From an uncultured Eggerthella sp. (lineage in GTDB: Bacteria > Actinomycetota > Coriobacteriia > Coriobacteriales > Eggerthellaceae): DNA of 35,558 nucleotides. Every line of letters begins with the position of its first letter. Within the stretch, counting starts at the first letter, position 1. The position numbers were made by a program, and so were the translations under genes. The notes beneath the pieces are model-generated. The model had not been told where the DNA came from and did not search any database. It saw only the letters and a program-made list of their open reading frames with translations. Location of the stretch: the NCBI GenBank assembly GCA_900548955.1, contig URMQ01000004.1, positions 1 to 35,558 on the forward strand, written 5' to 3'. Below are positions 1-7,968 of the stretch, piece by piece.

Positions 1-41
1 ATAAGTCATGATATATTCGATTCCTGACAAAAGGAGGATCG

Positions 42-689
42 ATGGAGTTCTTTGAATCAATTATTCCACTGGGGATTGTTTTGGTTTGCTTAGCGGGTGT
101 AATAGCTCTGGTTGCGCTTGCGTATTTTCTTATAACTTTGCTCAAGTCAATCAAACAAACCATGACCAAGGTTGATCCGTTGCTTGATGAAGCAAAAGTT
201 ACGCTTACTGAAGCAAGAGACGCCTTAGAAAAAGTAAAACCTTCTTTAGATCGCATTGATCCTTTAATGGAGCGCCTTACTTTAACAGTGGATGCAGCAA
301 ATCTTGAAATTATGCGTGTCGATCAGATTATGGAAGACATTAATACCATCACTGGTAATGTTTCTAAAGCAACTGAATCTATTGATACGATTACGTCGGC
401 TCCTCTTGGTGCAATTTCTTCTGTAACGGGTAAAATCCGCGAAAAGATTTATCCTCTTATGCAGAAGGAAGATTGTGTTGGTAATGTTGCTATTACTGTT
501 GACCAAACGCTTGATTCCGTTGAAGACAAAGTAGCTGATGCACAAGCTCGTGCTGATGTCAAACGCGCTGAACGTGATGAAGCGGTTGCTAACCGAAATG
601 CAGCTCAAGATCATTCGAATAAACTTTCTTCCAGTTTGAAAGATGCGTTTTCGTCTCATATTTCTCGTGACACCAACACACTAAAGTAA
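42..689 (+). CDS. DUF948-like membrane-anchored coiled-coil protein
   Basis: 215 aa. An N-terminal hydrophobic segment (about residues 8-34) is followed by a long soluble region predicted to be helical. The first part carries a loosely repeated motif, V/I-D-P/Q-hydrophobic-M/L-E/D, seen as VDPLLDEA, IDPLMERL and VDQIMEDI. This is typical of DUF948/YtxH-type proteins: one membrane anchor and a long amphipathic helix. The last 45 residues are strongly charged (KRAERDEAVANRNAAQ). No catalytic motif is visible, so a biochemical role cannot be given; a structural or cell-envelope role is an inference from architecture. The ATG is preceded by a strong AAGGAGG at 31-37. It lies alone upstream of a terminator, next to an exporter and alaS. 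Confidence 0.8.
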   Translation: MEFFESIIPLGIVLVCLAGVIALVALAYFLITLLKSIKQTMTKVDPLLDEAKVTLTEARDALEKVKPSLDRIDPLMERLTLTVDAANLEIMRVDQIMEDINTITGNVSKATESIDTITSAPLGAISSVTGKIREKIYPLMQKEDCVGNVAITVDQTLDSVEDKVADAQARADVKRAERDEAVANRNAAQDHSNKLSSSLKDAFSSHISRDTNTLK

Positions 690-717
690 CATCTTCGTGA
701 AAATACCTGATACTAAG

Positions 718-764
718 AATCGTATAGGTGCAATACAAGATATTGTTGCCTATACGATTTGTTT
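718..764 (+). terminator. Rho-independent terminator after the DUF948-like gene
   Basis: A perfect 11-bp inverted repeat, AATCGTATAGG (718-728) with CCTATACGATT (749-759), contains a second inner stem CAATA/TATTG (731-735/741-745) around a 5-base loop. It is followed by TGTTTT. It separates the first gene from the exporter gene. Confidence 0.8.
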
Positions 765-777
765 TATATCTAGTTTA

Positions 778-806
778 TTGACTATATGCTTTAGGTATTT
801 CAGTAT
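778..806 (+). promoter_or_regulatory. Weak candidate promoter for the AI-2E-type exporter
   Basis: TTGACT at 778-783 matches the -35 consensus in five of six positions. The best -10 at a 17-base spacing, CAGTAT (801-806), is poor. A promoter is expected here because a terminator lies just upstream, but the exact -10 is uncertain. Confidence 0.3.
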
Positions 807-868
807 GGGCTAGTACCTATGTGAGCCATAGCGTGAGCAGTTTGTATACGAGGAGTTTGATCTACGTA

Positions 869-2140
869 ATGCCTATTTCTCCTATTTATAAAGACGATAC
901 TCTTGAAACCGAAGAAATAAAAACACTTCGATCCCGTCGGCGCCTTTATACAGCTGGCTTTATTATCGTTCTCGCCGTTTTACTCTATCTGGTAGGACAA
1001 GTTTTAAATATTCTGGCAAATCCTATCGCAATTATCGTTTGGACAACCATCATTGTTTTTTGCCTTAAAAGCCCTGTAAATAATTTAGAGAAAAAGGGAG
1101 TTCCTCGTGTTTGGGGTGCTTGTATTGCTTTTCTTCTCTTAGTGGTGGCTTTTGTCCTCTTGGGTTGGCTTTTGTTTTCACCAACTCTTGGTTTAGGCGG
1201 TCAGTTTGCTTCTTTGATCGAAACAATACCAGGTCAAATTACCGATCTTACGCATTGGCTAAATCAAATGTATTCTCAGTATTCCTATATATTTCAGGAT
1301 GCTCGTGTAAATTCTTGGATTAACGATACGCTCTCTTCTATTGGCGGATGGTTTTCTTCTATTGCCAGTGTTAGTGCAGAAGGTGTAGTTTCTGCAGGTT
1401 CTAGTGTTGCTAACACTGCACTGGTAATTGGCTTTTCATTGGTGGTTTCGTTTTGGGTTTTAATTGAATTACCTGCTCTAGGTAAAGAAATTAAACGATT
1501 GTTTGGTCCTCGCTATCAAGAAGATTTGAATATTATCTACTTAACGGGCACTCGCGTTATGGGCGGTTATATTAAAGGAACCCTTCTACAGTGTTTCATG
1601 ATTGGCGTCGGATGCGGTATTGGGTATGCAATCATGGGAATACCTAGTGCAGCTGCTTTAGGTGTTATAACTGGTTTGCTTAATATTATTCCTGTTATTG
1701 GTCCTTGGCTTGGCGGTGCTGTTGCTGCTCTAATTAGTTTATTTGTAAGTCCCTTAATTGCTCTTATTTCGCTTATCTATACCATCATCGTGCAACAGGT
1801 TGTTTATACCTTCATTTCTCCTAAGATCATGGGGAATTCTGTTGATATCCATCCTGCACTTGTTATTTTGGCTTTGATGACTGGTTCTGCCTTAGGCTTT
1901 GCAGTTAGCGGTTTTTTGGGAAGCATTGTAGGTATGCTTGTTTCCATTCCTGCAGTTGCTGCTGCTAAATCGCTTTTTGTGTACTATTTCGAAAAAAATA
2001 CTGGACGTATTATTGTTTCTAGTGATGGCGTCATATTTAAGGGAGAACCGTCTGGCTCAGAAGTTAACCCTGTCGCCGATGCTGCCGGTGAATTTTATGT
2101 TCCTGAAATAACTTCTACGCAAGCGAAGCATCGTAAATGA
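869..2140 (+). CDS. AI-2E transporter family (PerM/YdiK-type) membrane protein
   Basis: 423 aa from the ATG at 869. This start is preferred over the in-frame GTG at 821 because GAGGAG (850-855) lies 13 bases ahead of it. The protein has about eight hydrophobic segments: two near the N-terminus, a central stretch with the sequence SFWVLIELPALGKEIKR, and a Gly-rich C-terminal group including GVITGLLNIIPVIGPWLGG, which is the family hallmark. Family members export small molecules or act as ion antiporters, and the substrate cannot be read from sequence. B. subtilis has a related gene (yrrI) just upstream of alaS, so the position is conserved. The C-terminal 60 residues are hydrophilic and cytoplasmic. 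Confidence 0.85.
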   Translation: MPISPIYKDDTLETEEIKTLRSRRRLYTAGFIIVLAVLLYLVGQVLNILANPIAIIVWTTIIVFCLKSPVNNLEKKGVPRVWGACIAFLLLVVAFVLLGWLLFSPTLGLGGQFASLIETIPGQITDLTHWLNQMYSQYSYIFQDARVNSWINDTLSSIGGWFSSIASVSAEGVVSAGSSVANTALVIGFSLVVSFWVLIELPALGKEIKRLFGPRYQEDLNIIYLTGTRVMGGYIKGTLLQCFMIGVGCGIGYAIMGIPSAAALGVITGLLNIIPVIGPWLGGAVAALISLFVSPLIALISLIYTIIVQQVVYTFISPKIMGNSVDIHPALVILALMTGSALGFAVSGFLGSIVGMLVSIPAVAAAKSLFVYYFEKNTGRIIVSSDGVIFKGEPSGSEVNPVADAAGEFYVPEITSTQAKHRK

Positions 2141-2203
2141 TAAGATGAACAGTTGCGTATTGTGATGTTTAACTATAGATAAGAAACGAATAGGAATTTG
2201 CGC

Positions 2204-4846
2204 ATGGAATATATGACTTCTGCAGAAATTCGTGAAAAATATTTGTCATTTTTTGAAGAAAAAGGCATGAAACGCATGCCATCTTCTTCCTTGATTCCTG
2301 ATGATCCTTCTTTATTGCTAACGAGTGCTGGCATGGTTCAGTTCAAGCCATATTTTTTGCATCAAAAGGAACTCGATCCTGCCTACATTGGTACTACTAC
2401 TGTTCAGAAATGTGTTCGTACTAACGATATTGATATTATTGGTACTACAGGCAGGCATCAAAGCTTCTTCGAAATGCTTGGCAACTTTAGTTTTGGTAGG
2501 TACTTCAAAGAAGAAATGTGTGCTTGGGCTTATGAATTTTCTACTGAAGTATTAGGCCTTCCTGCTGAAAAACTCTATTTCACGGTTTTTGAAGACGACG
2601 ATGAAACTATCGAAATTTGGAAGAGTTTAGGTGTCCCCGAAGATCATATTTCTAAGTTGGGGGAAGATGATAACTTTTGGCGTGCTGGACCTACGGGTCC
2701 TTGTGGTCCTTGCTCTGAATTGTATTTCGATCAGGGCCCAGAAGTAGGTTGTGGTCGTCCTGATTGCAAACCGGGTTGTGATTGTGATCGTTTCCTTGAA
2801 TATTGGAATTTGGTATTTACCCAATTCGATGGTCAAGAAGATGGTACCTTGGCACCATTGAAGACTAAGAATATTGATACTGGTATGGGTCTTGAGCGTA
2901 TTGCAGCTATTATGCAAGGTGTCACCAACAATTATGATACTGATGTTTTACGCTCTCTTATCGGAGTAGGCGAGCGTCTTGCGCATGTCACCTATGGTGA
3001 AATACCTGCTGTAGATTTAGCTCTTCGTATCATTGCTGATCATAGTCGTGCTATGACCTTTATGATTGCAGATGGCATTTTGCCTTCTAATGAAGGTCGT
3101 GGATATGTACTGCGTCGTTTACTTCGTCGTGCCATTATGAAGGCTCATCTTATTGGTATTGAAGGCCATTTCCTAAACGAATATGTTGATGAAATTGTTC
3201 GTTTGATGGGTCATGTGTATCCTGAAATTGTTGAAAATCGTGAACTTGAACGTCGTTTGATTAGCGCTGAAGAAGAGCGCTTTGGTTCTACTTTGCGTCA
3301 GGGGCGCGCATATTTAGATGAAGCGCTTTCTAAACTTGATGGTACTGTTCTTTCAGGAGAAACTGCTTTCACTCTTCATGATACGTATGGCTTCCCGGTC
3401 GAAATTACAAGTGAGATTTGTGCTGAGTGTGATGTAACGGTTGATATGGAAGAATTTGAACGTTGCATGCAGGAACAACGCGATCGTGCTCGTGCGGCAG
3501 GTGCTAAAGATGCCGAAGCTGCATGGTCAACCTATGGTGGCATTCATGCGGATCTCTTGAAAGAACTAGGGGCTACTTCGTTTGTTGGCTATACCAAACT
3601 TACTTGTGAGGCTCAAGTAACCGCTCTTATTAAAGACGGACAGCGCGTTGACGCTATTACTTCAGGCGATGAGGCTGAAGTAATTCTTTCGACCACGCCG
3701 TTTTACGCTGAAATGGGTGGTGAAGTTGGAGATACTGGCACCTTAACCACAGAAGGTGGTTTCTGCGCTGAAGTTACCGACACTAAAGCACCCGAAAAAG
3801 GTTTAGTTTGCCATTATGTTAAGGCTTCTGAAGGAACGCTTTCCACGGGCGATATAGTATGTGCTTGTGTTGATACAAAACGTCGTGCAAGCATTACTCG
3901 CAATCATACGGCAACTCATATTTTGCATGCTTCATTGCGTCAGGTTCTAGGTGAGCACGTAACGCAGGCTGGTAGTTATGTTGGTCCTGACCGTCTTCGT
4001 TTTGACTTTACTCATTTTGAAGCGGTAACGGGTGAGCAGCTACATGAAATTGAACGTGTAGCTAATGAGGCTATCATGACAGCTTCGCCGATGCGTATAT
4101 ACGAAACATCTCTAGATGAAGCACGCGCCTCGGGTGTTATGGCGCTTTTTGGCGAAAAGTATGATGAAAGAGTGCGTGTTGTTGAAGCGGGAGACTTCTC
4201 TCGAGAACTATGTGGTGGATGTCATGTAGGCAATACTGCTGAAATTGGTTTTTTGAAGATCCTTAGTGAATCCAGTATTGGTTCTAACACACGTCGTATT
4301 GAGGCGGTTACTAGTTTTGGTGCACTTGAATATGTAAACAAGGTTGAAGCAGAACTTAAACTTACAGCCTCTGAATTGAAAGTACCTCTTTTTGATGTAC
4401 GTGAACGTGCTGCTTCAAATTTGAAATCTTTAAAAGACATTCAACATAAAGCAAAGCATGCTAAAGAGATTGTTTCTGATGATGGAATTACCGCTTTGCT
4501 TAATCAGGCTGTTCAATCAAAGGATGGTTATCCGATAATTATTGGTCGTACCGAGGTCAAAGATGGAGGACAGTTAAGAAATCTGTGGGATGTTGTTCGT
4601 TCTCGTATGAGCACTCCTGGTGCACTTGTGGTTGCTGGTGAAAAAGACGGCAAACCTTTGTTGATGGCTGCCGGTAGCGATGAAGCTGTTTCTGCTGGCT
4701 TTAATGCTGGTGCGGTTATTAAGGCTATTGCGCCTCATGTTAAAGGCGGTGGCGGCGGTAAGCCTACCATGGCTCAAGCAGGTGGTAAGGATGTTGCCGG
4801 TATAGATAACGCTCTTGCTGCTGCTCGAGAAATGCTTGTTGGTTAA
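2204..4846 (+). CDS. alaS: Alanine--tRNA ligase
   Basis: 880 aa, the usual full length. The enzyme charges tRNA-Ala with alanine in the cytoplasm. Domains in order: class II catalytic core (TSAGMVQFKPYF, then GTTGRHQSFFEMLGNFSFG), the Cys-rich GCGRPDCKPGCDCDRF insert found in many bacterial AlaRS, the tRNA-recognition domain, an editing domain with zinc ligands H568-x3-H572 (HTATH) and C670-x3-H674, and a C-Ala domain ending KGGGGGKPTMAQAGG. The editing motif reads CGGCH where most AlaRS have CGGTH. ATG 2204 is chosen because AGGA (2192-2195) lies eight bases upstream; an in-frame TTG at 2198 overlaps that site. A terminator follows. Confidence 0.97.
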   Translation: MEYMTSAEIREKYLSFFEEKGMKRMPSSSLIPDDPSLLLTSAGMVQFKPYFLHQKELDPAYIGTTTVQKCVRTNDIDIIGTTGRHQSFFEMLGNFSFGRYFKEEMCAWAYEFSTEVLGLPAEKLYFTVFEDDDETIEIWKSLGVPEDHISKLGEDDNFWRAGPTGPCGPCSELYFDQGPEVGCGRPDCKPGCDCDRFLEYWNLVFTQFDGQEDGTLAPLKTKNIDTGMGLERIAAIMQGVTNNYDTDVLRSLIGVGERLAHVTYGEIPAVDLALRIIADHSRAMTFMIADGILPSNEGRGYVLRRLLRRAIMKAHLIGIEGHFLNEYVDEIVRLMGHVYPEIVENRELERRLISAEEERFGSTLRQGRAYLDEALSKLDGTVLSGETAFTLHDTYGFPVEITSEICAECDVTVDMEEFERCMQEQRDRARAAGAKDAEAAWSTYGGIHADLLKELGATSFVGYTKLTCEAQVTALIKDGQRVDAITSGDEAEVILSTTPFYAEMGGEVGDTGTLTTEGGFCAEVTDTKAPEKGLVCHYVKASEGTLSTGDIVCACVDTKRRASITRNHTATHILHASLRQVLGEHVTQAGSYVGPDRLRFDFTHFEAVTGEQLHEIERVANEAIMTASPMRIYETSLDEARASGVMALFGEKYDERVRVVEAGDFSRELCGGCHVGNTAEIGFLKILSESSIGSNTRRIEAVTSFGALEYVNKVEAELKLTASELKVPLFDVRERAASNLKSLKDIQHKAKHAKEIVSDDGITALLNQAVQSKDGYPIIIGRTEVKDGGQLRNLWDVVRSRMSTPGALVVAGEKDGKPLLMAAGSDEAVSAGFNAGAVIKAIAPHVKGGGGGKPTMAQAGGKDVAGIDNALAAAREMLVG

Positions 4847-4858
4847 TTTTGCTCTTTA

Positions 4859-4905
4859 GATAAGGATGTTTTGAAGCAGAACAGTTTCAAACATCCTTAT
4901 CATTT
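4859..4905 (+). terminator. Rho-independent terminator after alaS
   Basis: GATAAGGATGTTT (4859-4871) pairs perfectly with AAACATCCTTATC (4889-4901). Three further base pairs (GAA/TTC) follow after a one-base bulge, enclosing a loop of about ten bases. ATTTTG follows the stem. Confidence 0.85.
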
Positions 4906-4933
4906 TGAATGATATGAGTTAGGGTTGTTTTCG

Positions 4934-5371
4934 TTGAGGATTATGGCATTGGATATTGGTGATGTTCGCTGCGGTATTGCAATTAGCGATCCTGCTGAGC
5001 GTGTTGCTTCTCCTTTATGCGTTCTTCCAACGATTGAAGTTGCGCATAATGCTGCTTCATTTCGCCGTATTTGTCAGGATTGGGAACCCGAACTCATAGT
5101 TTCTGGCTTACCGTTGTCGTTAAATGGACAAACGGGAAAGCAGGCTCAAAAATGTAGAGAAATTGCTCTGCAGGTTGGCAAAACGTTAGATATGCCAGTT
5201 GAATTTTCCGATGAACGATTAAGTTCAACTGAAGCAAAACGGATTTTACGCGAAAAAGGATATTCCGAAAAGCAAATGCGCGGTAAAGTAGATATGATTG
5301 CAGCGTCAATCTTTTTGCAATCTTGGCTTGATGCACGTCAAGCTAACCTTGATGAAAGGACCAGGGGATGA
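4934..5371 (+). CDS. ruvX: RuvX/YqgF family Holliday junction resolvase-like nuclease
   Basis: 145 aa, matching the family length of about 140. It has an RNase H-like fold. RuvX proteins are implicated in processing the 5' end of pre-16S rRNA and in DNA junction resolution. Visible motifs: MALDIGDVRCGIAISD at the N-terminus with the first catalytic Asp, IVSGLPLSLNG in the middle, FSDERLSSTEA with the conserved Glu/Arg, and DMIAASIFLQSWLD at the C-terminus. The TTG at 4934 gives MRIMALDIGD, as in homologues, and has TTAGGG nine bases upstream. A TTG at 4925 abuts that site and is rejected. The stop overlaps the next ATG (ATGA), implying translational coupling with mltG, the conserved alaS-ruvX-mltG arrangement. 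Confidence 0.9.
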   Translation: MRIMALDIGDVRCGIAISDPAERVASPLCVLPTIEVAHNAASFRRICQDWEPELIVSGLPLSLNGQTGKQAQKCREIALQVGKTLDMPVEFSDERLSSTEAKRILREKGYSEKQMRGKVDMIAASIFLQSWLDARQANLDERTRG

Positions 5372-6523
5372 CACCTCGTAAAGTAACGTATTCGCGTCAT
5401 TCTACCCATGCAGCTCGTGCTGCTCATGCTAGGGGCGAAAAAGCATTTAGAACGTATGATACGTCAGCAATTCGTTCAAAAAAGTCTAAAGCTCCAATTA
5501 TTGCTGCTTTAGCTGTTGTGCTGGTGATAATTATTGCGGCAGTAGTTGTTTTTGCTAATGCAAGCTGCGCTCAGGCAAATCCTAATATGGTAGAAGAAGG
5601 CGAACAAGTAACGGTTGAAATTGCAGATGGTTCAACCGTTACTTCTATTTCGCAGACGTTATATGACGCTTATTGCTCGCACAAGTGATTTTGAATCTGC
5701 AGTAAATGCTGCCAATGCTGCAACTTCGCTTAAATCTGGTATTTATCAATTTACTGGCGGTACCAGTGCAGAAGATATTGTAAAAAGTCTTGTAGCTGGT
5801 CCAGCTTCTACTCAAGCTGGTTTATCGGTGCCTGAAGGCTCAACGCTCGATGCTATCGCGACACTTGTTGAACAAGCTTATGGTGGATCTATTACCGCAG
5901 ATCAATTCAAGGAGGCTGCTAGTTCGATCGACCCGTATGTGGACGAATTTCCTTTCTTAAGCGAATCTTCTACTGGTTCTCTTGAAGGATTTTTGTTCCC
6001 TAAAACTTACGAACTCTTAATTAATGCAACTCCAGGTGATGTGGTTCGCCAGATGCTTTCTCAGTATCAAACCGAAATTGCTTCTCTTGATTATTCTTAT
6101 CCTGAAAGTCAAGGTCTTTCGCACTATGAAGCGCTTATCTTAGCTTCTATTGTTGAAAAAGAAGCAACCAATGATACAAGAACTAAAGTAGCGGCAGTTT
6201 TCTACAACCGTCTAGGCAATGACGGAGACCCTTCTTATGGAATGCTTGGTAGCGATGCAACTACAGCTTACGAAGTAGGCGATAATTTAGAGTCTTATGA
6301 TTGGTCTACAGATAGTCCCTATAACACTCGTGTGACCAAAGGTCTAACCCCTACGCCAATTTGTAGTCCTAGTTTAGATTCACTTCAGGCGGTTTGCTCT
6401 CCTGAGGCTAACTTCTCTGATTATTATTTCTTCTCATTCTGGCCTAACGACCAAGGTGAAATAGAATACTTTTTCGATAAAACCTACGATGAACATCAGC
6501 AAACTATTGCTGAACATGCCTAA
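5368..6523 (+). pseudogene. mltG: Endolytic murein transglycosylase MltG, split by a frameshift
   Basis: MltG is a membrane-anchored enzyme that cuts nascent peptidoglycan strands. The N-terminal part (5368-5688) has a basic cytoplasmic tail, one membrane helix (about residues 43-68) and the start of the LysM-like subdomain (VTVEIADGSTVTSISQTLYDA), and then ends at a TGA. The rest continues in the +1 frame from about 5672 to 6523: TSDFESAVNAA, LKSGIYQF, the catalytic ASIVEKEA (probable catalytic Glu codon 6155-6157), VAAVFYNRL, and YNTRVTKGLTPTPICSP. Together the two frames give a normal-length MltG. Homology switches frame between about 5660 and 5690, so one extra base or two (or five) missing bases would explain it. 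No long homopolymer sits there. It may be a genuine mutation, an assembly error or, less likely, recoding. AAAGGA at 5355-5360 serves the ATG. Confidence 0.8.
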
Positions 6524-6542
6524 TAGTTAGAAGTGGTATTAC

Positions 6543-7082
6543 ATGGCACTATTGCAGCCTGATAGGTATTTTTCTCGCATAAGTGCCATTGATATCCGCG
6601 CTGATATTTTGGATGAAAATATTTCTGCCGTTTTGCTTGATGTGGACAACACCATTTTGTCTCGTGCTGACCACATGATTCCTCCTGATGTTTTGCAATG
6701 GCTTGCCAAGTTAAAACACTCTGGAATTCCAGCTTGCATGCTTTCTAATAATTTTCATCAACATGTATTTGGACTAGCTAAAGAATTAGAATTGCCTATT
6801 GTTGCTAAAGCGCTAAAACCTTTACCGCAGGGTTTTATAAATGCGTGTCGTATATTGCAGGTTCCTTGTAAAAATACCGTAATGATAGGTGACCAACTTT
6901 CTACCGATATTTTAGGTGCTCATGTTGTAGGCATGAAAGCTTATCTTGTTTGTCCGCTCGTGGAACAAGATTTGAAACATACGGTTTTTGTACGTAATAT
7001 CGAACGTATATTTATTGCCGATAAAGAACCTGAGGGGGCACAAGCGTGCGAAACCTTACCTTCATCGCATCAGCAGATGTAA
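6543..7082 (+). CDS. YqeG family HAD IIIA-type phosphatase
   Basis: 179 aa. All four HAD motifs are present: LLDVDNTIL with nucleophile D33 and acid D35, CMLSNN (S68), KALKP (K89/K92) and IGDQLSTDI (D117, D122). The YqeG/Gep4 group is related to phosphatidylglycerophosphatases, but the substrate of most bacterial members is unsettled. In B. subtilis yqeG lies close to aroE, as here, where the next gene is AroE-like and overlaps the 3' end by 37 bases. The start is the first ATG, with only a weak GAAGTGG upstream, 20 bases after the mltG stop. Confidence 0.88.
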   Translation: MALLQPDRYFSRISAIDIRADILDENISAVLLDVDNTILSRADHMIPPDVLQWLAKLKHSGIPACMLSNNFHQHVFGLAKELELPIVAKALKPLPQGFINACRILQVPCKNTVMIGDQLSTDILGAHVVGMKAYLVCPLVEQDLKHTVFVRNIERIFIADKEPEGAQACETLPSSHQQM

Positions 7083-7885
7083 GTAACCAAGCAGCACGAT
7101 TTCGCCGTGCTTTTATGGATAAAACTGCTGTCTGGAGCGTAGTAATTCAAGAATGTGAATCAATTGAAGAAGCGCGTCAGGTATTAGAAGGTAGGGATCA
7201 TGCTTTTGTGGTGGCACCTGCTTTTAGATCCCTATTGTTTGAAACAGCGACCGCTAAAGGAGCTTCTACTAAACTTACTCAAGGCAGCGATATTCGTTAT
7301 CGAGGGGGCTCTAATACTATTACAGTTTCGCAGCTCGCTCGGAGCGTAATTGATTGCTTAGAGGAAATGTTCATTCCTTTATATGGGGCAAAGGTAGTTA
7401 TTTTGGGGTCAGGCAGCGCTGCGCTTGATATGGCCTATGAGTGTTCTCGTGCAGGAGTTGATCTTATTACCCTGTTAGACGCTGATCGAAATCGAGCGCA
7501 GGAAAATCTTGATACGTTTTTAGAGAACTATGCCAAAAATAAAATGGCTATTCTTGACACTGAGCAATCCAGAACAGGACATCTTTCTGCTACAAGAGCT
7601 TATGAACATTGTTCTTTTAAATTCGGTTCTTTACAAGCCCTTTCATCAATTGAAGAAGCTGATGTAATTATCTCATTTTTATCGAGTTCAACAGTAATTC
7701 CAGATTATTCTTCGTTCTTGCGATCAGCTCAAATTGTATGTGATCCCTGGGGAAGATCTCAGCAATTGTTACAGTACGCTAGCGCTAAGGAATGCGACTG
7801 TGTTACCTATAAGCCGATTATGGATTACTGGGGTAAGGAATGCGCTGAGTTGCTTATAGAATTCGGTAATGCAGGAATTGCATAG
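7046..7885 (+). CDS. Divergent shikimate dehydrogenase-like (AroE-like) protein
   Basis: 279 aa, the usual AroE length. A Rossmann nucleotide-binding motif VVILGSGSAALDMAYECSRAG (residues 117-137) and GGSNTI (87-92), comparable to the AroE GAVNTI, support the family. Position also supports it: it follows yqeG and precedes aroC-aroK-aroB. The substrate half is poor: the N-terminal shikimate-binding S-x-S-P motif, the NVTxPxK catalytic Lys and the later NTD Asp are not recognisable (the nearest segment reads VVAPAFR). It may be a highly derived shikimate 5-dehydrogenase or a family member with another function. GTG start with GAGGGGG at 7032-7038. It overlaps the upstream gene, so they are probably co-transcribed. 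Confidence 0.6.
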   Translation: MRNLTFIASADVSNQAARFRRAFMDKTAVWSVVIQECESIEEARQVLEGRDHAFVVAPAFRSLLFETATAKGASTKLTQGSDIRYRGGSNTITVSQLARSVIDCLEEMFIPLYGAKVVILGSGSAALDMAYECSRAGVDLITLLDADRNRAQENLDTFLENYAKNKMAILDTEQSRTGHLSATRAYEHCSFKFGSLQALSSIEEADVIISFLSSSTVIPDYSSFLRSAQIVCDPWGRSQQLLQYASAKECDCVTYKPIMDYWGKECAELLIEFGNAGIA

Positions 7886-7968
7886 CTAGTCTTAGCTTAC
7901 GTATGGATAAGTAATAATGCTTTGATAAAATTTAAACGTTTTGTAGGTTTTTGATTAAGGTACGACAC

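Noticed and set aside
282..659. Open frames on the minus strand opposite real genes, here and throughout the window
   Set aside because: They lie fully inside strongly supported + strand genes, lack ribosome binding sites and recognisable domains, and have compositions expected from reverse complements of coding sequence.
2153..2179. TTGCGT and TATAGA before alaS as a promoter
   Set aside because: The spacer is only 15 bases and the -35 match is moderate.
7886..7968. AT-rich gap before aroC as a promoter
   Set aside because: Several partial -10 like sequences exist, but none has an acceptable -35 at the right spacing.
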